Source of the DNA: Leptoclinus maculatus
Lineage: Eukaryota > Chordata > Actinopteri > Perciformes > Stichaeidae
Direction of reading: 5' to 3'
Length of the DNA: 64,000 nt
NCBI GenBank assembly: GCA_032191485.1
Contig: JAVDOI010000011.1
Coordinates: 924,963-988,962, forward strand
Shown: in pieces, positions 37,771-49,378 of the stretch
Numbering within the stretch: the first letter of the stretch is position 1
Layout of the letters: every line of letters begins with the position of its first letter
The notes under the pieces: model-generated
Told to the model about the DNA's origin: nothing
Database searches by the model: none
What the model saw: only the letters and a program-made list of their open reading frames with translations
Translations under genes and position numbers: made by a program

Positions 37771-39556
37771 ATATTCTGGAGTGTCAGCGGAAACTCAAAT
37801 CTAAGCTGAAGAAGAAGTTTGAGGGAATCGCTAAAGCAGGAAGCAAAACCCTTCTGAATGAGATCTACACAGAGCTCTACATCACAGAGGGAGGGACTGC
37901 AGAGGGCAGTGATGAACATGAGTTCAGACAGATTGAAACAGCATCCAGCAAACCAGACAGACCAGAAACAACCATCAGACAAGAAGACATCTTTAAAGCC
38001 TCACCTGGAGGAGAGGAACCAGTCGGAACAGTAATGACAAAGGGAGTGGCTGGCATTGGGAAAACAATCTTAACACAGAAGTTCACTCTGGACTGGGCTG
38101 AAGACAAAGCCAACCAGGACATACAGTTCATCTTTCCATTCACTTTCAGAGAGCTGAATGTGGTGAAAGAGAAAGAGTTCAGCTTGGTGGAACTTGTTCA
38201 TCACTTCTTCAGTGAAACTAAAGAAGCAGGAATCTACAGGTTTGAAGAGTTCCTGGTTCTGTTCATCTTTGACGGTCTGGATGAGTGTCGACTTCCTCTG
38301 GACTTCCACAAAAATGAGATCCTGACTGATGTTACAGAGTCCACCTCAGTGGATGTGCTGCTGACAAACCTCTTCAGGGGGAAACTGCTTCCCTCTGCTC
38401 GCCTCTGGATAACCACACGACCTGCAGCAGCCAATCAGATCCCTACTGAGTGTGTTGGCATGGTGACAGAGGTCAGAGGGTTCACTGACACCCAGAAGGA
38501 GGAGTACTTCAGGAAGAGATTCAGTGATGAGGAGCAGGCCAGCAAGATCATCTCCCACATCAAGACCTCACGAACCCTCCACATCATGTGCCGCATCCCA
38601 GTCTTCTGCTGGATCACTGCTGGAGTTCTGGAGAAGGTGTTGAAGACAAGAGAGGGAGGAGAGCTGCCCAAGACCCTGACTGAGATGTACATCCACTTCC
38701 TGGTGGTTCAGTCCAAACAGAAGAAGGTCAAGTATGAAGGAGGAGCTGCAACAGATCCACACTGGAGTCCAGAGAGCAGGGAGATGACTGAGTCTCTGGG
38801 AAAACTGGCTTTTGATCAGCTGCAGAAAGGCAACCTGATCTTTTATGAATCCGACCTGACAGAGTGTGGCATCGATATCAGAACAGCCTCAAAGTGCTCA
38901 GGAGTGTTCACACAGATCTTTAGGGAGGAGAGTGGACTGTACCAGGACAGGGTGTTCTGCTTCGTCCATCTGAGTGTTCAGGAGTTTCTGGCTGCTCTTC
39001 ATGTCCATCTGACCTTCATCAACTCTGGTGTCAACCTGATGGCAAAAAAACAACCAAGAACCCATTGGTCTAAAGTATTGAAAGGAAAACCTAAGCTAAC
39101 AGATCTCTACCAGAGTGCTGTGAACGAGGCCTTACGGAGTCCAAATGGACACCTGGACTTGTTCCTCCGCTTCCTCCTTGGTCTTTCACTGGAGACCAAT
39201 CAGAAACTCCTACACGGTCTGCTGACACAGACAGGAAGTACCTCAAAGACCAGTCAGGAAACAGTCAAGTACATCAAGAAGAAGATCAGTGAGAATGTGT
39301 CTCCAGAGAAAAGCATCAATCTGTTCCACTGTCTGAATGAACTGAATGATGGTTCTCTAGTGGAGGAGATCCAACAGTCCCTGAGTTCAGGACGTCTCTC
39401 CACAGATAAACTGTCTCCTGCTCAGTGGTCAGCTCTGGTCTTCATCTTACTGTCATCACAAAAAGATCTGGACGTGTTTGACCTGAAAAAATACTCTGCT
39501 TCAGAGAAGGCTCTTCTGAGGCTGCTGCCAGTGGTCAAAGCCTCCAACAAAGCCCT
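37771..39556 (+). CDS. Large exon encoding FISNA, NACHT ATPase and winged-helix regions
   Basis: The exon encodes residues 93-687. FISNA opens with DILECQRKLKSKLKKKFEGI. The NACHT part has Walker A GVAGIGKT (residues 184-191, Lys190), Walker B LFIFDGLDE (Asp260, Asp263, Glu264), sensor-1-like LWITTRP (Arg309), a RIPVFCW box (Pro369) and the winged-helix FVHLSVQEFLA with His492. It ends VVKASNKA and a split Leu codon, as is usual just before the LRRs in this family. No stop or frameshift interrupts 1786 bp, so the ATPase core appears functional. The donor is GTAGGC at 39557; phase 2 matches the next exon. If the 100-bp intron is retained, a TAG at 39558-39560 ends translation immediately. Confidence 0.93.
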
Positions 39557-39656
39557 GTAGGCGGATACACTACGGATACATTACCATTACTAAATATGTT
39601 TGATATTTTACTTTGATTAAACATTTTGTTTGTATTGATCCCTGTTCCTCCCCTAG

Positions 39657-39830
39657 GCTGAGTGGCTGTAACCTCTCACAGAGAAGCTGTGAAGCTCTTT
39701 CCTCAGTCCTCAGCTCCCAGTCCTCTAGTCTGAAAGAGCTGGACCTGAGTAACAACAACCTGCAGGACTCAGGACTGAAGGAGCTCTGTGCTGGACTGGC
39801 GAGTCCACACTGTACACTTGAAACTCTCAG
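39657..39830 (+). CDS. LRR exon 1 (174 bp)
   Basis: Residues 688-745 complete Leu and continue LSGCNLSQRSCEALSSVLSS, with an LKELDLSNNNLQDSGLKEL repeat following. This is the ribonuclease-inhibitor type LRR pair of 28+29 residues. Acceptor 'cctcccctag', donor GTCAGG. It is the most diverged of the eight LRR exons (CAGLASPHC against SGFLESPHC in the rest) and is outside the amplified array, so it looks like the fixed capping-side repeat. Confidence 0.9.
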
Positions 39831-40311
39831 GTCAGGATCAGGTGATTTACTATAAAGATGACGAAGTGGTCTCAGTGTCGGATCTACTAAGTTCATGGTG
39901 GTGTTACCAAAATGTTACTGTGGAATAACAATGTCTACTAGTGTGTCTGCTAATATGCGTTTGGAAATAATGGTGTAAACTGAATGGTGAACTGGCCACT
40001 ATCCTGCTCAGGATCAAAGTGTTGGATGGCTTGTCCAACCAACAAGAACATCCTTTGGCCCACCTACTTTCAGGGAACCAGGACGGTTTAAGTCGTGGTT
40101 TTAGTTTGTTAGAGCAATCTACTACACTGGAATAACTTATTTCACTGTAATAATGATTTTAAAATGTCTTTACAGTGACAGGATTTTCTCAAAATGTCTG
40201 TTTCCAAAAGAAGATTAATCCAAAATGAAAGCCACTCATGTTTATGATGAAAATAATTATTCATTGTGTATCGATATAAGAAACTCTGTGTGTTGTTTTG
40301 TGTGTTTGCAG

Positions 40312-40485
40312 TCTGTCAGGCTGTAAGATCACAGAGGAAGGCTGTTCTTCTCTGGGCTCAGCTCTGAAGTCAAACCCCTCCCATCTGAGAAAACTGGATC
40401 TGAGTGGAAACAACCTGAAGGATTCAGGAGTGAAGCTGCTGAGTGGTTTTCTGGAGAGTCCACATTGTAGACTGGAGACTCTGAG
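40312..40485 (+). CDS. LRR exon 2 (array unit 1)
   Basis: Encodes residues 746-803, opening SLSGCKITEEGCSSLGSALK with LRKLDLSGNNLKDSGVKLL later. Acceptor 'gtgtttgcag', donor GTGGGT. It carries the Ser-Gly/Lys and Gly-Asn choices at the variable strand positions, shared most closely with LRR exon 6. Confidence 0.9.
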
Positions 40486-40769
40486 GTGGGTTCACTGTCT
40501 GCTGCTCGTGCAGCACCTTCATGTTTCATCAATAACTCTATTTGATTTATCTACGTATAGATCCATAAAGTGATACATTTTCTGGTAATATGTTCCACTT
40601 CACATCAGCTGCCTCGTTGTCTGCATGTCATCCTGTACAATCATGAAATGTACAACTTGTCTGGCTTCATCCTGCTGTTGGATGGATTACTGAACAGGCC
40701 TACCGGGCACAGGCCCAGGGGCCCAAAGTGTCAGGGGCCCCCCTGATCTTTACCTACGAAATGTCACTC

Positions 40770-41050
40770 AAAGAGACACAAAGAGACATAAAGACTACAA
40801 TGAGACGCATAAAGACTACAAAGAGACACATAAAGACTACAAAGAGACGCATAAAGACTACAAAGAGTCACATACAGACTACAAAGAGACACATAAAGAC
40901 TACAAAGAGACACATAAAGACTACAAAAAGTCACATAAAGACTACAAAGAGACACATAAAGACTACAAAGAGACACATAAAGACTACAAAGAGACGCATA
41001 AAGACTACAAAGAGACACATAAAGACTACAAAGAGACACATAAAGACTAC
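40770..41050 (+). repeat. 21-bp minisatellite, unit 1 (about 13 copies)
   Basis: The core AAAGACTACAAAGAGAC is followed by four semi-variable bases (ACAT or GCAT, with a few TCAC variants). Because 21 is a multiple of three, several frames on both strands stay open, giving false HKDYKET- and SLCSLYV-type repeat proteins. It lies about 285 bp after the LRR exon, deep in the intron. Confidence 0.96.
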
Positions 41051-41116
41051 TGTTGTGGGTTTTTTCCTCGTTGATGAGCTGCTTCTTTGACTTCACCTAA
41101 CGGCTGGCTCAGTAAC

Positions 41117-42741
41117 TGTTCTCTATCTGACTCGTGGTGAGACACCACAGGATCTCACTATTAGGAACTCAGTAACGAACACCCACAGAACACAAGAGAG
41201 ATTGGATTTTCTTCAGTTCACGCAGATTTATTTGCATCACAAAGTATACAAGTAAACCGAGCTGTCCGGAGTGAACTAACTTCACAATAGCATTGTTCAT
41301 TATTTATACCTCCATTCTACCCTAAGTCCTCCCCCCCCCCCCCTTTAGAGATGTCCTCCTCTGAACTCTGAACTCTCACCTAGACAAGTTACACCAGGGG
41401 TCGGCAACCTGCGGCTCCTCTGTTGCGGCTCCCTGAGTCTACATCCACACTAATACGTTTTGGTTTGAAACGATCTCCGTCCACACGGCGTTTCAGCATC
41501 GTTCTCTAAATGATCTCCGTCCAGACTTAAACGCCTGAAATCGAATATCACGTGACTATTCACGTACACTGGGCATGCGGGTGGGTGCCGGTGTAAACAG
41601 GAAGTAGATTAGTTGCTCAAAGCCTCTAACGTGACTTCAGACGGCCGCTCCGTAGGTCTGATAACGCCGCTGGACACGCTGCTCGCTAATCGCTCCAATA
41701 ACAGCTGCTTCCTCCGCAGAAATGCAGACTTTAGCTGAACAACAGCTGCTAGTAAAGACAACAAGGTCAGTAATACCTGACCTTCAATACAAATGTTTTA
41801 ATATTTTGTCAACTAAAATGTGCGTCACATCCTATTACGCCTGTCAAGCGCCTTTCCCTGCAGGTGGCTAATCATGATTTTCAGACCCCCCCCCTCTGTA
41901 AACTATCAATGGATAAATCCAAAAAAAGAAAAGTCACGGAGGAAAATGGAGAGTTTAATTCTGCGTGGACATATTCATTTGCTTTCACTGACAACGATGC
42001 TGGCTTACCTGTATGCTTGATATGTGCAAAACATGTAATGTTGAAAGTCACTTCCAGAACAAACAGCATTTACTGAAACGTGTCACGCTGGAGATGAGCG
42101 AAAAAGAGCGATTTCTCAACTGCTGCAGCAAACTCTCCTCTTCATCAGAGTTTGATATTGTTCTAACAGGTAAAATAGCAATAACATGTCAAGAATTGTC
42201 TTTATTCTTGTTCTATATTTTCATAAATACAACAAACTATAGTTTTTGTATATATAATATAACTATGTATAAAACTTTATAAGCTGTGGTATCAAATAGC
42301 TTTTGCGGCTCCAGACGGATTTTATTTGGTGTAAAATATGGCAAAAAGTCTCTTTGGATAGTAAAGGTTGCCGACCCCTGAGTTACACTGTGTACCTCAG
42401 ACAAGTCATAACAGAGGGTTTTGTGATTAACCACCGTCTCCTTCCCAACTCGTCTTCTTCTGATGTCGCTTCTGGCCGCCCGTCACAGCGACCGGCTCCC
42501 GTTCTTCCCCTGCGTTAGAAATCTTGCCCTACTTGTTTATCTACGTCATCCCCCCTCTATCTTCACCCGGGCTCCAAGGCCGCTATACTAGACTCCCTGT
42601 CTCAGTGACGTGAATAACATATGACAATGATACTGGCCGTTATCACAGGATGAATGTGAATATACATGGATACATTTCAAATTATGGATGATTGATTTTA
42701 CACAAATATATTTCAAGACACAAATACATTGTTCTCCCACA
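41117..42741 (-). mobile_element. Minus-strand LTR in unit 1, interrupted by a hAT element
   Basis: Read on the minus strand, the segment starts TGTGGGAGAACAATG directly after a polypurine tract (complement of TTCCCCCCTTGAGGG) and ends AGAACA. It has TATAAATA (plus-strand 41301-41308) and AATAAA (41227-41232) at U3/R-like spacing. Without the hAT insertion it is about 630 bp. This fits a retrovirus-like or other LTR retroelement whose 3' LTR remains. No second LTR or coding region was recognised. Confidence 0.65.
41395..42380 (+). mobile_element. 986-bp non-autonomous hAT element, unit 1
   Basis: Terminal inverted repeats CAGGGGTCGGCAACCT are perfect over 16 bp, and the element is bounded by the 8-bp target duplication AGTTACAC (41387-41394 and 42381-42388), diagnostic of hAT transposons. 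The end sequence is Charlie-like. Inside, a frame starting MDKSKKRKVTEEN and containing GLPVCLICAK resembles the BED zinc-finger start of Charlie-type transposases. The zinc-finger histidines (SHFQNKQ) fall in another frame and the catalytic part is missing. It is therefore an internally deleted, inactive copy. Confidence 0.88.
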
Positions 42742-43722
42742 TTCCCCCCTTGAGGGACTCACGTCACTCATACTAGAAACATGTTAGAACCTCCCGCTGG
42801 TCTTCAGGTCCATGTACTTTACGCTTTTGTTTCTTCTATGTTTTAATAGTCATTGCTTTCATTGGTTGGTTAGCTGATGCCTGCGTTTGTGGACTGTCTA
42901 CTGTCCTAAGTTTGTCCTAATGTTGTCTCTGTAATATTTCACTGTCTAGTTACTGAATCGGTTGACAACTAGTTCAACTTACTTCCTCTGGCTCTTTTAG
43001 ATTGGGTTTAGGTTTAAGCGATACAAGTTATATCTAAAAGAACATGATACATTGCCCCAACAATTCCCCCCTTTGGCCATTCAAGTATTTCTAATGTATC
43101 AAAACACCAACACATATTACCCAGAATGGTTTACATATGCACATCATCCATCGATGAGGTTCAAGCTTTGGCTGTTTTGTGAATGTTAAGCAACTCTATG
43201 TTGTAGCAAGCTAGATAATGTTAACATCAACATGGCAAAATACATCTCCTGAGATGAGGTGAGACACAGAAATCAGACCTCCATCTCTGTTGAACTGTAT
43301 AATGAGACAACATATCAGTGAGTTTCATAACAATCAAACTATTTAAACAATTTGTCAGAAATTCTATCATCCAAGTATTTATATTACCATAATAAACATT
43401 CTGAATCAACTGTCAATTTAAGTGATTCCTTTATCAAGTAAAAAATAAAATGAAAGAAAGCACTAGCTGTTTCATGAGATCATATTTCTCAGATAGCAAG
43501 CTGTAATAATCAACATAAGTATTACACAGAAATGTCACTTTCAAAGTCCTCATCTAAGGGAGGAAAACAGTCGGCGTTGGAAACAAGTCAGATGTTGCAG
43601 GAACGAGAAATCCCTGCTGAAGGTAGACAAAGATAAAAATAATGAAATAATAACCCAACTAAATAATAATGAAATGAATGAAAATATAAAATAAATATCC
43701 CACAATATTAACCCAACTAAAC
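42742..43722 (-). mobile_element. Internal remnant of the LTR element, unit 1
   Basis: The polypurine-tract complement TTCCCCCCTTGAGGG adjoins the LTR, and a second similar tract (TTCCCCCCTTTGG, 43064-43076) lies about 320 bp on. The rest, to where NLR intron sequence resumes ('aatggtgaactg'), is AT-rich with no recognisable gag, pol or env frame. The right boundary is set only by comparison with the first LRR intron at about 39983. Confidence 0.45.
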
Positions 43723-44050
43723 ACAATGGTGAACTGACCACTATCCTGCTCAGGATCAAAGTGTTGGATGGCTTGTCCAACCAACATGAACATCCTTTGG
43801 CCCTCCTGCTTTCAGGGAACCAGGACGGTTTAAGTCGTGCTTTTAGTTTGTTAGAGCAATCTACTACACTGGAATAACTTATTTCACTGGAATAATGATT
43901 TTAAATGTCTTTACAGTGACAGGATGTTCACAAAATATCTGTTTCCAAAAGAAGATGAAACCAAATTGAAAGCCACTCATGTTTATGATAAATAATGATT
44001 CATTGTGTATCGATATAAGAAACTCTGTGTGTTGTTTTGTGTGTTTGCAG

Positions 44051-44224
44051 TCTGTACAGATGTGAGATCACAGAGGAAGGCTGTTCTTCTCTGGGCTCAG
44101 CTCTGAAGTCAAACCCCTCCCATCTGAGAGAACTGGATCTGAGCTTCAACAACCTGAAGGATTCAGACGTGAAGCTGCTGAGTGGTTTTCTGGAGAGTCC
44201 ACATTGTAGACTGGAGACTCTGAG
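44051..44224 (+). CDS. LRR exon 3 (array unit 2)
   Basis: Encodes residues 804-861, opening SLYRCEITEEGCSSLGSALK with LRELDLSFNNLKDSDVKLL later. The Tyr-Arg/Glu and Phe-Asn combination at the strand positions and Asp in 'DSDVK' distinguish it from LRR exon 2, while the rest of the 174 bp is almost unchanged. Confidence 0.9.
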
Positions 44225-44508
44225 GTGGGTTCACTGTCTGCTGCTCGTGCAGCACCTTCATGTTTCATCAATAACTCTATTTGATTTATCTACGTATAGA
44301 TCCATAAAGTGATACATTTTCTGGTAATATGTTCCACTTCACATCAGCTGCCTCGTTGTCTGCATGTCATCCTCTACAATCATGAAATGTACAACTTGGC
44401 TGGCTTCATCCTGCTGTTGGATGGATTACTGAACAGGCCTACCGGGCACAGGCCCAGGGGCCCAAAGTGTCAGGGGCCCCCCTGATCTTTACCTACGAAA
44501 TGTCACTC

Positions 44509-44976
44509 AAAGAGACACAAAGAGACATAAAGACTACAATGAGATGCATAAAGACTACAAAGAGACACATAAAGACTACAAAGAGACGCATAAAGACTAC
44601 AAAGAGACGCATAAAGACTACAAAGAGACACATAAAGACTACAAAGAGTCACAAAAAGACTACAAAGAGACGCATAAAGACTACAAAGAGACACATAAAG
44701 ACTACAAAGAGACACATAAAGACTACAAAGAGACACATAAAGACTACAAAGAGACGCATAAAGACTACAAAGAGACACAAAGACTACAAAGAGTCACATA
44801 AAGACTACAAAGAGACACATAAAGACTACAAAGAGACACATATAGACTACAAAGAGTCACATAAAGACTACAAAGAGACGCATAAAGACTACAAAGAGAC
44901 GCATAAAGACTACAAAGAGACGCATAAAGACTACAAAGAGACACATAAAGACTACAAAGAGACACATAAAGACTAC
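44509..44976 (+). repeat. 21-bp minisatellite, unit 2 (about 22 copies)
   Basis: The longest version of the minisatellite. One copy near 44775 has a 2-base loss (ACACAAAG for ACACATAAAG), which shifts the accidental repeat frame. Confidence 0.96.
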
Positions 44977-45042
44977 TGTTGTGGTATTTTTCCTCGTTGA
45001 TGAGCTGCTTCTTTGACTTTACCTAACGGCTGGCTCAGTAAC

Positions 45043-46664
45043 TGTTCTCTATCTGACTCGTGGTGAGACACCACAGGATCTCACTATTAGGAACTCAGTA
45101 ACGAACACCCACAGAACACAAGAGAGATTGGATTTTCTTCAGTTCACGCAGATTTATTTGCATCACAAAGTATACAAGTAAACCGAGCTGTCCGGAGTGA
45201 ACTAACTTCACAATAGCATTGTTCATTATTTATACCTCCATTCTACCCTAAGTCTCCCCCCCCCCCCTTTAGAGATGTCCTCCTCCTCCTCTGAACTCTC
45301 ACCTAGACAAGTTACACCAGGGGTCGGCAACCTGCGGCTCCTCTGTTGCGGCTCCCTGAGTCTACATCCACACTAATACGTTTTTGTTTGAAACGATCTC
45401 CGTCCACACGGCGTTTCAGCATCGTTCTCTAAATGATCTCCGTCCAGACTTAAACGCCTGAAATCGAATATCACGTGACTATTCACGTACACTGGGCATG
45501 CGGGTGGGTGCCGGTGTAAACAGGAAGTAGATTAGTTGCTCAAAGCCTCTAACGTGACTTCAGACGGCCGCTCCGTAGGTCTGATAACGCCGCTGGACAC
45601 GCTGCTCGCTAATCGCTCCAATAACAGCTGCTTCCTCCGCAGAAATGCAGACTTTAGCTGAACAACAGCTGCTAGTAAAGACAACAAGGTCAGTAATACC
45701 TGACCTTAAATAAAAATGTTTTAATATTTTGTCAACTAAAATGTGCGTCACATCCTATTACGCCTGTCAAGCGCCTTTCCCTGCAGGTGGCTAATCATGA
45801 TTTTCAGACCCCCCCCCTCTGTAAACTATCAATGGATAAATCCAAAAAAAGAAAAGTCACGGAGGAAAATAGAGAGTTTAATTCTGCGTGGACGTATTCA
45901 TTTGCTTTCACTGACAACGATGCTGGCTTACCTGTATGCTTGATATGTGCAAAACATGTAATGTTGAAAGTCACTTCCAGAACAAACAGCATTTACTGAA
46001 ACGTGTCACGCTGGAGATGAGCGAAAAAGAGCGATTTCTCAACTGCTGCAGCAAACTCTCCTCTTCATCAGAGTTTGATATTGTTCTAACAGGTAAAATA
46101 GCAATAACATGTCAAGAATTGTCTTTATTCTTGTTCTATATTTTCATAAATACAACAAACTATAGTTTTTGTATATATAATATAACTATATATAAAACTT
46201 TATAAGCTGTGGTATCAAATAGCTTTTGCGGCTCCAGACGGATTTTATTTGGTGTAAAATATGGCAAAAAGTCTCTTTGGATAGTAAAGGTTGCCGACCC
46301 CTGAGTTACACTGTGTACCTCAGACAAGTCATAACAGAGGGTTTTGTGATTAACCACCGTCTCCTTCCCAACTCGTCTTCTTCTGATGTCTCTTCTGGCC
46401 GCCCGTCACAGCGACCGGCTCCCGTTCTTCCCCTGCGTTAGAAATCTTGCCCTACTTGTTTATCTACGTCATCCCCCCTCTATCTTCACCCGGGCTCCAA
46501 GGCCGCTATACTAGACTCCCTGTCTCAGTGACGTGAATAACATATGACAATGATACCGGCCGTTATCACAGGATGAATGTGAATATACATGGATACATTT
46601 CAAATGATGGATGATTGATTTTACACAAATATATTTCAAGACACAAATACATTGTTCTCCCACA
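45043..46664 (-). mobile_element. Minus-strand LTR in unit 2 with hAT insertion
   Basis: Same ends and same hAT position as in unit 1. Like unit 1 it keeps the uninterrupted junction 'ctcagtaactgttctc', that is, the empty site for the PIF/Harbinger-like element found in units 3-5. Confidence 0.63.
45318..46303 (+). mobile_element. 986-bp hAT element, unit 2
   Basis: Bounded by the same AGTTACAC duplication as in unit 1, hence copied by array amplification. The BED-like frame (45787-45999) is open and reads EENREF where unit 1 reads EENGEF. Confidence 0.88.
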
Positions 46665-47640
46665 TTCCCCCCTTGAGGGACTCACGTCACTCATACTAGA
46701 AACATGTTAGAACCTCCCGCTGGTCTTCAGGTCCATGTACTTTACGCTTTTGTTTCTTCTATGTTTTAATAGTCATTGCTTTCATTGGTTGGTTAGCTGA
46801 TGCCTGCGTTTGTGGACTGTCTACTGTCCTAAGTTTGTCCTAATGTTGTCTCTGTAATATTTCACTGTCTAGTTACTGAATCGGTTGACAACTAGTTCAA
46901 CTTACTTCCTCTGGCTCTTTTAGATTGGGTTTAGGTTTAAGCGATACAAGTTATATCTAAAAGAACATGATACATTGCCCCAACAATTCCCCCCTTTGGC
47001 CATTCAAGTATTTCTATCAAAACACCAACACATATTACCCAGAATGGTTTACATATGCACATCATCCATCGATGAGGTTCAAGCTTTGGCTGTTTTGTGA
47101 ATGTTAAGCAACTCTATGTTGTAGCAAGCTAGATAATGTTAACATCAACATGGCAAAATACATCTCCTGAGATGAGGTGAGACACAGAAATCAGACCTCC
47201 ATCTCTGTTGAACTGTATAATGAGACAACATATCAGTGAGTTTCATAACAATCAAACTATTTAAACAATTTGTCAGAAATTCTATCATCCAAGTATTTAT
47301 ATTACCATAATAAACATTCTGAATCAACTGTCAATTTAAGTGATTCCTTTATCAAGTAAAAAATAAAATGAAAGAAAGCACTAGCTGTTTTATGAGATCA
47401 TATTTCTCAGATAGCAAGCTGTAATAATCAACATAAGTATTACACAGAAATTTCACTTTCAAAGTCCTCATCTAAGGGAGGAAAACAGTCGGCGTTGGAA
47501 ACAAGTCAGATGTTGCAGGAACGAGAAATCCCTGCTGAAGGTAGACAAAGATAAAAAGAATGAAATAATAACCCAACAAAATAATAATGAAATAAATTAA
47601 AATACAAAATAAATATCCCACAATATTAACCCAACTAAAC
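46665..47640 (-). mobile_element. Internal LTR-element remnant, unit 2
   Basis: Carries a small deletion relative to the other units near 47018 ('tttctatcaaaac' for 'tttctaatgtatcaaaac'). No coding remnant is recognised. Confidence 0.42.
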
Positions 47641-47968
47641 ACAATGGTGAACTGACCACTATCCTGCTCAGGATCAAAGTGTTGGATGGCTTGTCCAACC
47701 AACATGAACATCCTTTGGCCCTCCTGCTTTCAGGGAACCAGGACGGTTTAAGTCGTGCTTTTAGTTTGTTAGAGCAATCTACTACACTGGAATAACTTAT
47801 TTCACTGAAATAATGATTTTAAATGTCTTTACAGTGACAGGATGTTCACAAAATATCTGTTTCCAAAAGAAGATGAAACCAAAATGAAAGCCACTCATGT
47901 TTATGCTAAATAATGATTCATTGTGTATCGATATAAGAAACTCTGTGTGTTGTTTTGTGTGTTTGCAG

Positions 47969-48142
47969 TCTGCACAGATGTGAGATCACAGAGGAAGGCT
48001 GTTCTTCTCTGGGCTCAGCTCTGAAGTCAAACCCCTCCCATCTGAGAAAACTGGATCTGAGCTTCAACAACCTGAAGGATTCAGGAGTGAAGCTGCTGAG
48101 TGGTTTTCTGGAGAGTCCACATTGTAGACTGGAGACTCTGAG
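47969..48142 (+). CDS. LRR exon 4 (array unit 3)
   Basis: Encodes residues 862-919, opening SLHRCEITEEGCSSLGSALK with LRKLDLSFNNLKDSGVKLL later. It differs from LRR exon 3 by Tyr to His, Glu to Lys and Asp to Gly at three positions, which fits a mosaic of variants seen elsewhere in the array. Confidence 0.9.
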
Positions 48143-48425
48143 GTGGGTTCACTGTCTGCTGCTCGTGCAGCTCCTTCATGTTTCATCAATAACTCTATTT
48201 GATTTATCTACGTATAGATCCATAAAGTGATACATTTTCTGGTAATATGTTCCACTTCACATCAGCTGCCTCGTTGTCTGCATGTCATCCTCTACAATCA
48301 TGAAATGTACAACTTGTCTGGCTTCATCCTGCTGTTGGATGGATTACTGAACAGGCCTACTGGGCACAGGCCCAGGGGCCCAAAGTGTCAGGGGCCCCCC
48401 TGACCTTTACCTATGAAATTTCACT

Positions 48426-48611
48426 CAAAGAGACACAAAGACTACAAAGAGACACAAAGACTACAAAGAGACACATAAAGACTACAAAGAGACATATAAA
48501 GACTACAAAGAGACGCATAAAGACTACAAAGAGACACATAAAGACTACAAAGAGACGCATAAAGACTACAAAGAGACACATAAAGACTACAAAGAGACAC
48601 ATAAAGACTAC
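48426..48611 (+). repeat. 21-bp minisatellite, unit 3 (about 9 copies)
   Basis: Shorter than in units 1 and 2, and preceded by 'acctatgaaatttcac' where units 1, 2, 5 and 6 read 'cctacgaaatgtcac'. Unit 4 shares this variant. Confidence 0.96.
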
Positions 48612-48676
48612 CGTTGTGGTATTTTTCCTCGTTGATGAGCTGCTTCTTTGACTTTACCTAATGGCTGGCTCAGTAA

Positions 48677-49374
48677 GGGGTCATCCAAAGTTAACAACAT
48701 TTTCACAGTAGTACAAAGAGTACTACTTTTCCAGATCCCCCCCCCCCCAAAGTAGTACATATCAACATTTTTATCACATAACATGACAGAGGTCTAGATT
48801 TTAGGAGTCCCAACTATAGACACAAACACAATAATATGTATATAGAAGATATGTATCCAACAATATATTATTAAAACCACTTTAAAATTGTTTTTAGTTT
48901 GTGCTGAGTCAGTTTCTGATGTTTCAGAAGTTGATAGCGAGTCGGGAACAGCTCACTGCACACCAGGCACTGGTGCAATTTACCCCCAATGTTGTTGTTG
49001 TTATCGTCCTTGCCTCGCTCTCCTCCATGCACAAGCAAGGTGCTCGGAGACCCCCCCCACCCCCACCGGCTCGGGCGTTCCTGCAGCGCTTTGTTGCAGC
49101 TCTTTCAGCGTCTGACAGGCTCTCGCGCGGCCGTTACATTTTTGGGAAACGGCGTGAACGTCGCAAAGAAACTCGATTCGACTCAATCCGCAGCATTAGA
49201 GAGTGTTTGCATGAGATGCCGCTCGCTATATAGGCGTTAAAACATGCAAGTTCCGTTCACCGAAAAATATCGTCATTTTACGAAACTTTAAAGTCGTACA
49301 TGAGTGACAACCCCCCCCCCCCCCGTCGTACGCTTTGTACGACCGTGAAAATATTGAAAACTCTGGACGGCCCC
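48677..49374 (+). mobile_element. PIF/Harbinger-like non-autonomous element, unit 3
   Basis: The ends are GGGGTCATCCAAAGTT and, inverted, GGGGCCGTCCAGAGTT. Similarity of the inverted arms extends about 50 bp ('attttcac.gt.gtacaaag'). It is flanked by TAA on both sides (48674-48676 and 49375-49377), and units 1 and 2 show the empty site with a single TAA. A 3-bp TAA duplication is typical of PIF/Harbinger. The interior has two poly(C) runs and a 110-codon frame (48901-49233, ending in an arginine-rich segment) that I cannot match to a transposase. Confidence 0.8.
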
Positions 49375-49378
49375 TAAC

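Noticed and set aside
37707..38762. Minus-strand frames opposite the NACHT exon
   Set aside because: Shadow frames of a strongly conserved coding exon on the + strand.
40728..41090. Long open frames on both strands over the 21-bp minisatellites (HKDYKET-, IKTTKRH- and SLCSLYV-type repeats)
   Set aside because: The 21-bp period keeps any stop-free frame open. Frames shift with copy loss, there is no start context or conserved protein, and the tract is intronic.
42013..42518. Repeated small frames within and beside the hAT element (for example one starting MLDMCKTCNVESHF, and minus-strand frames there)
   Set aside because: They are pieces of an internally deleted transposase or its shadows, duplicated with the array, not host genes.
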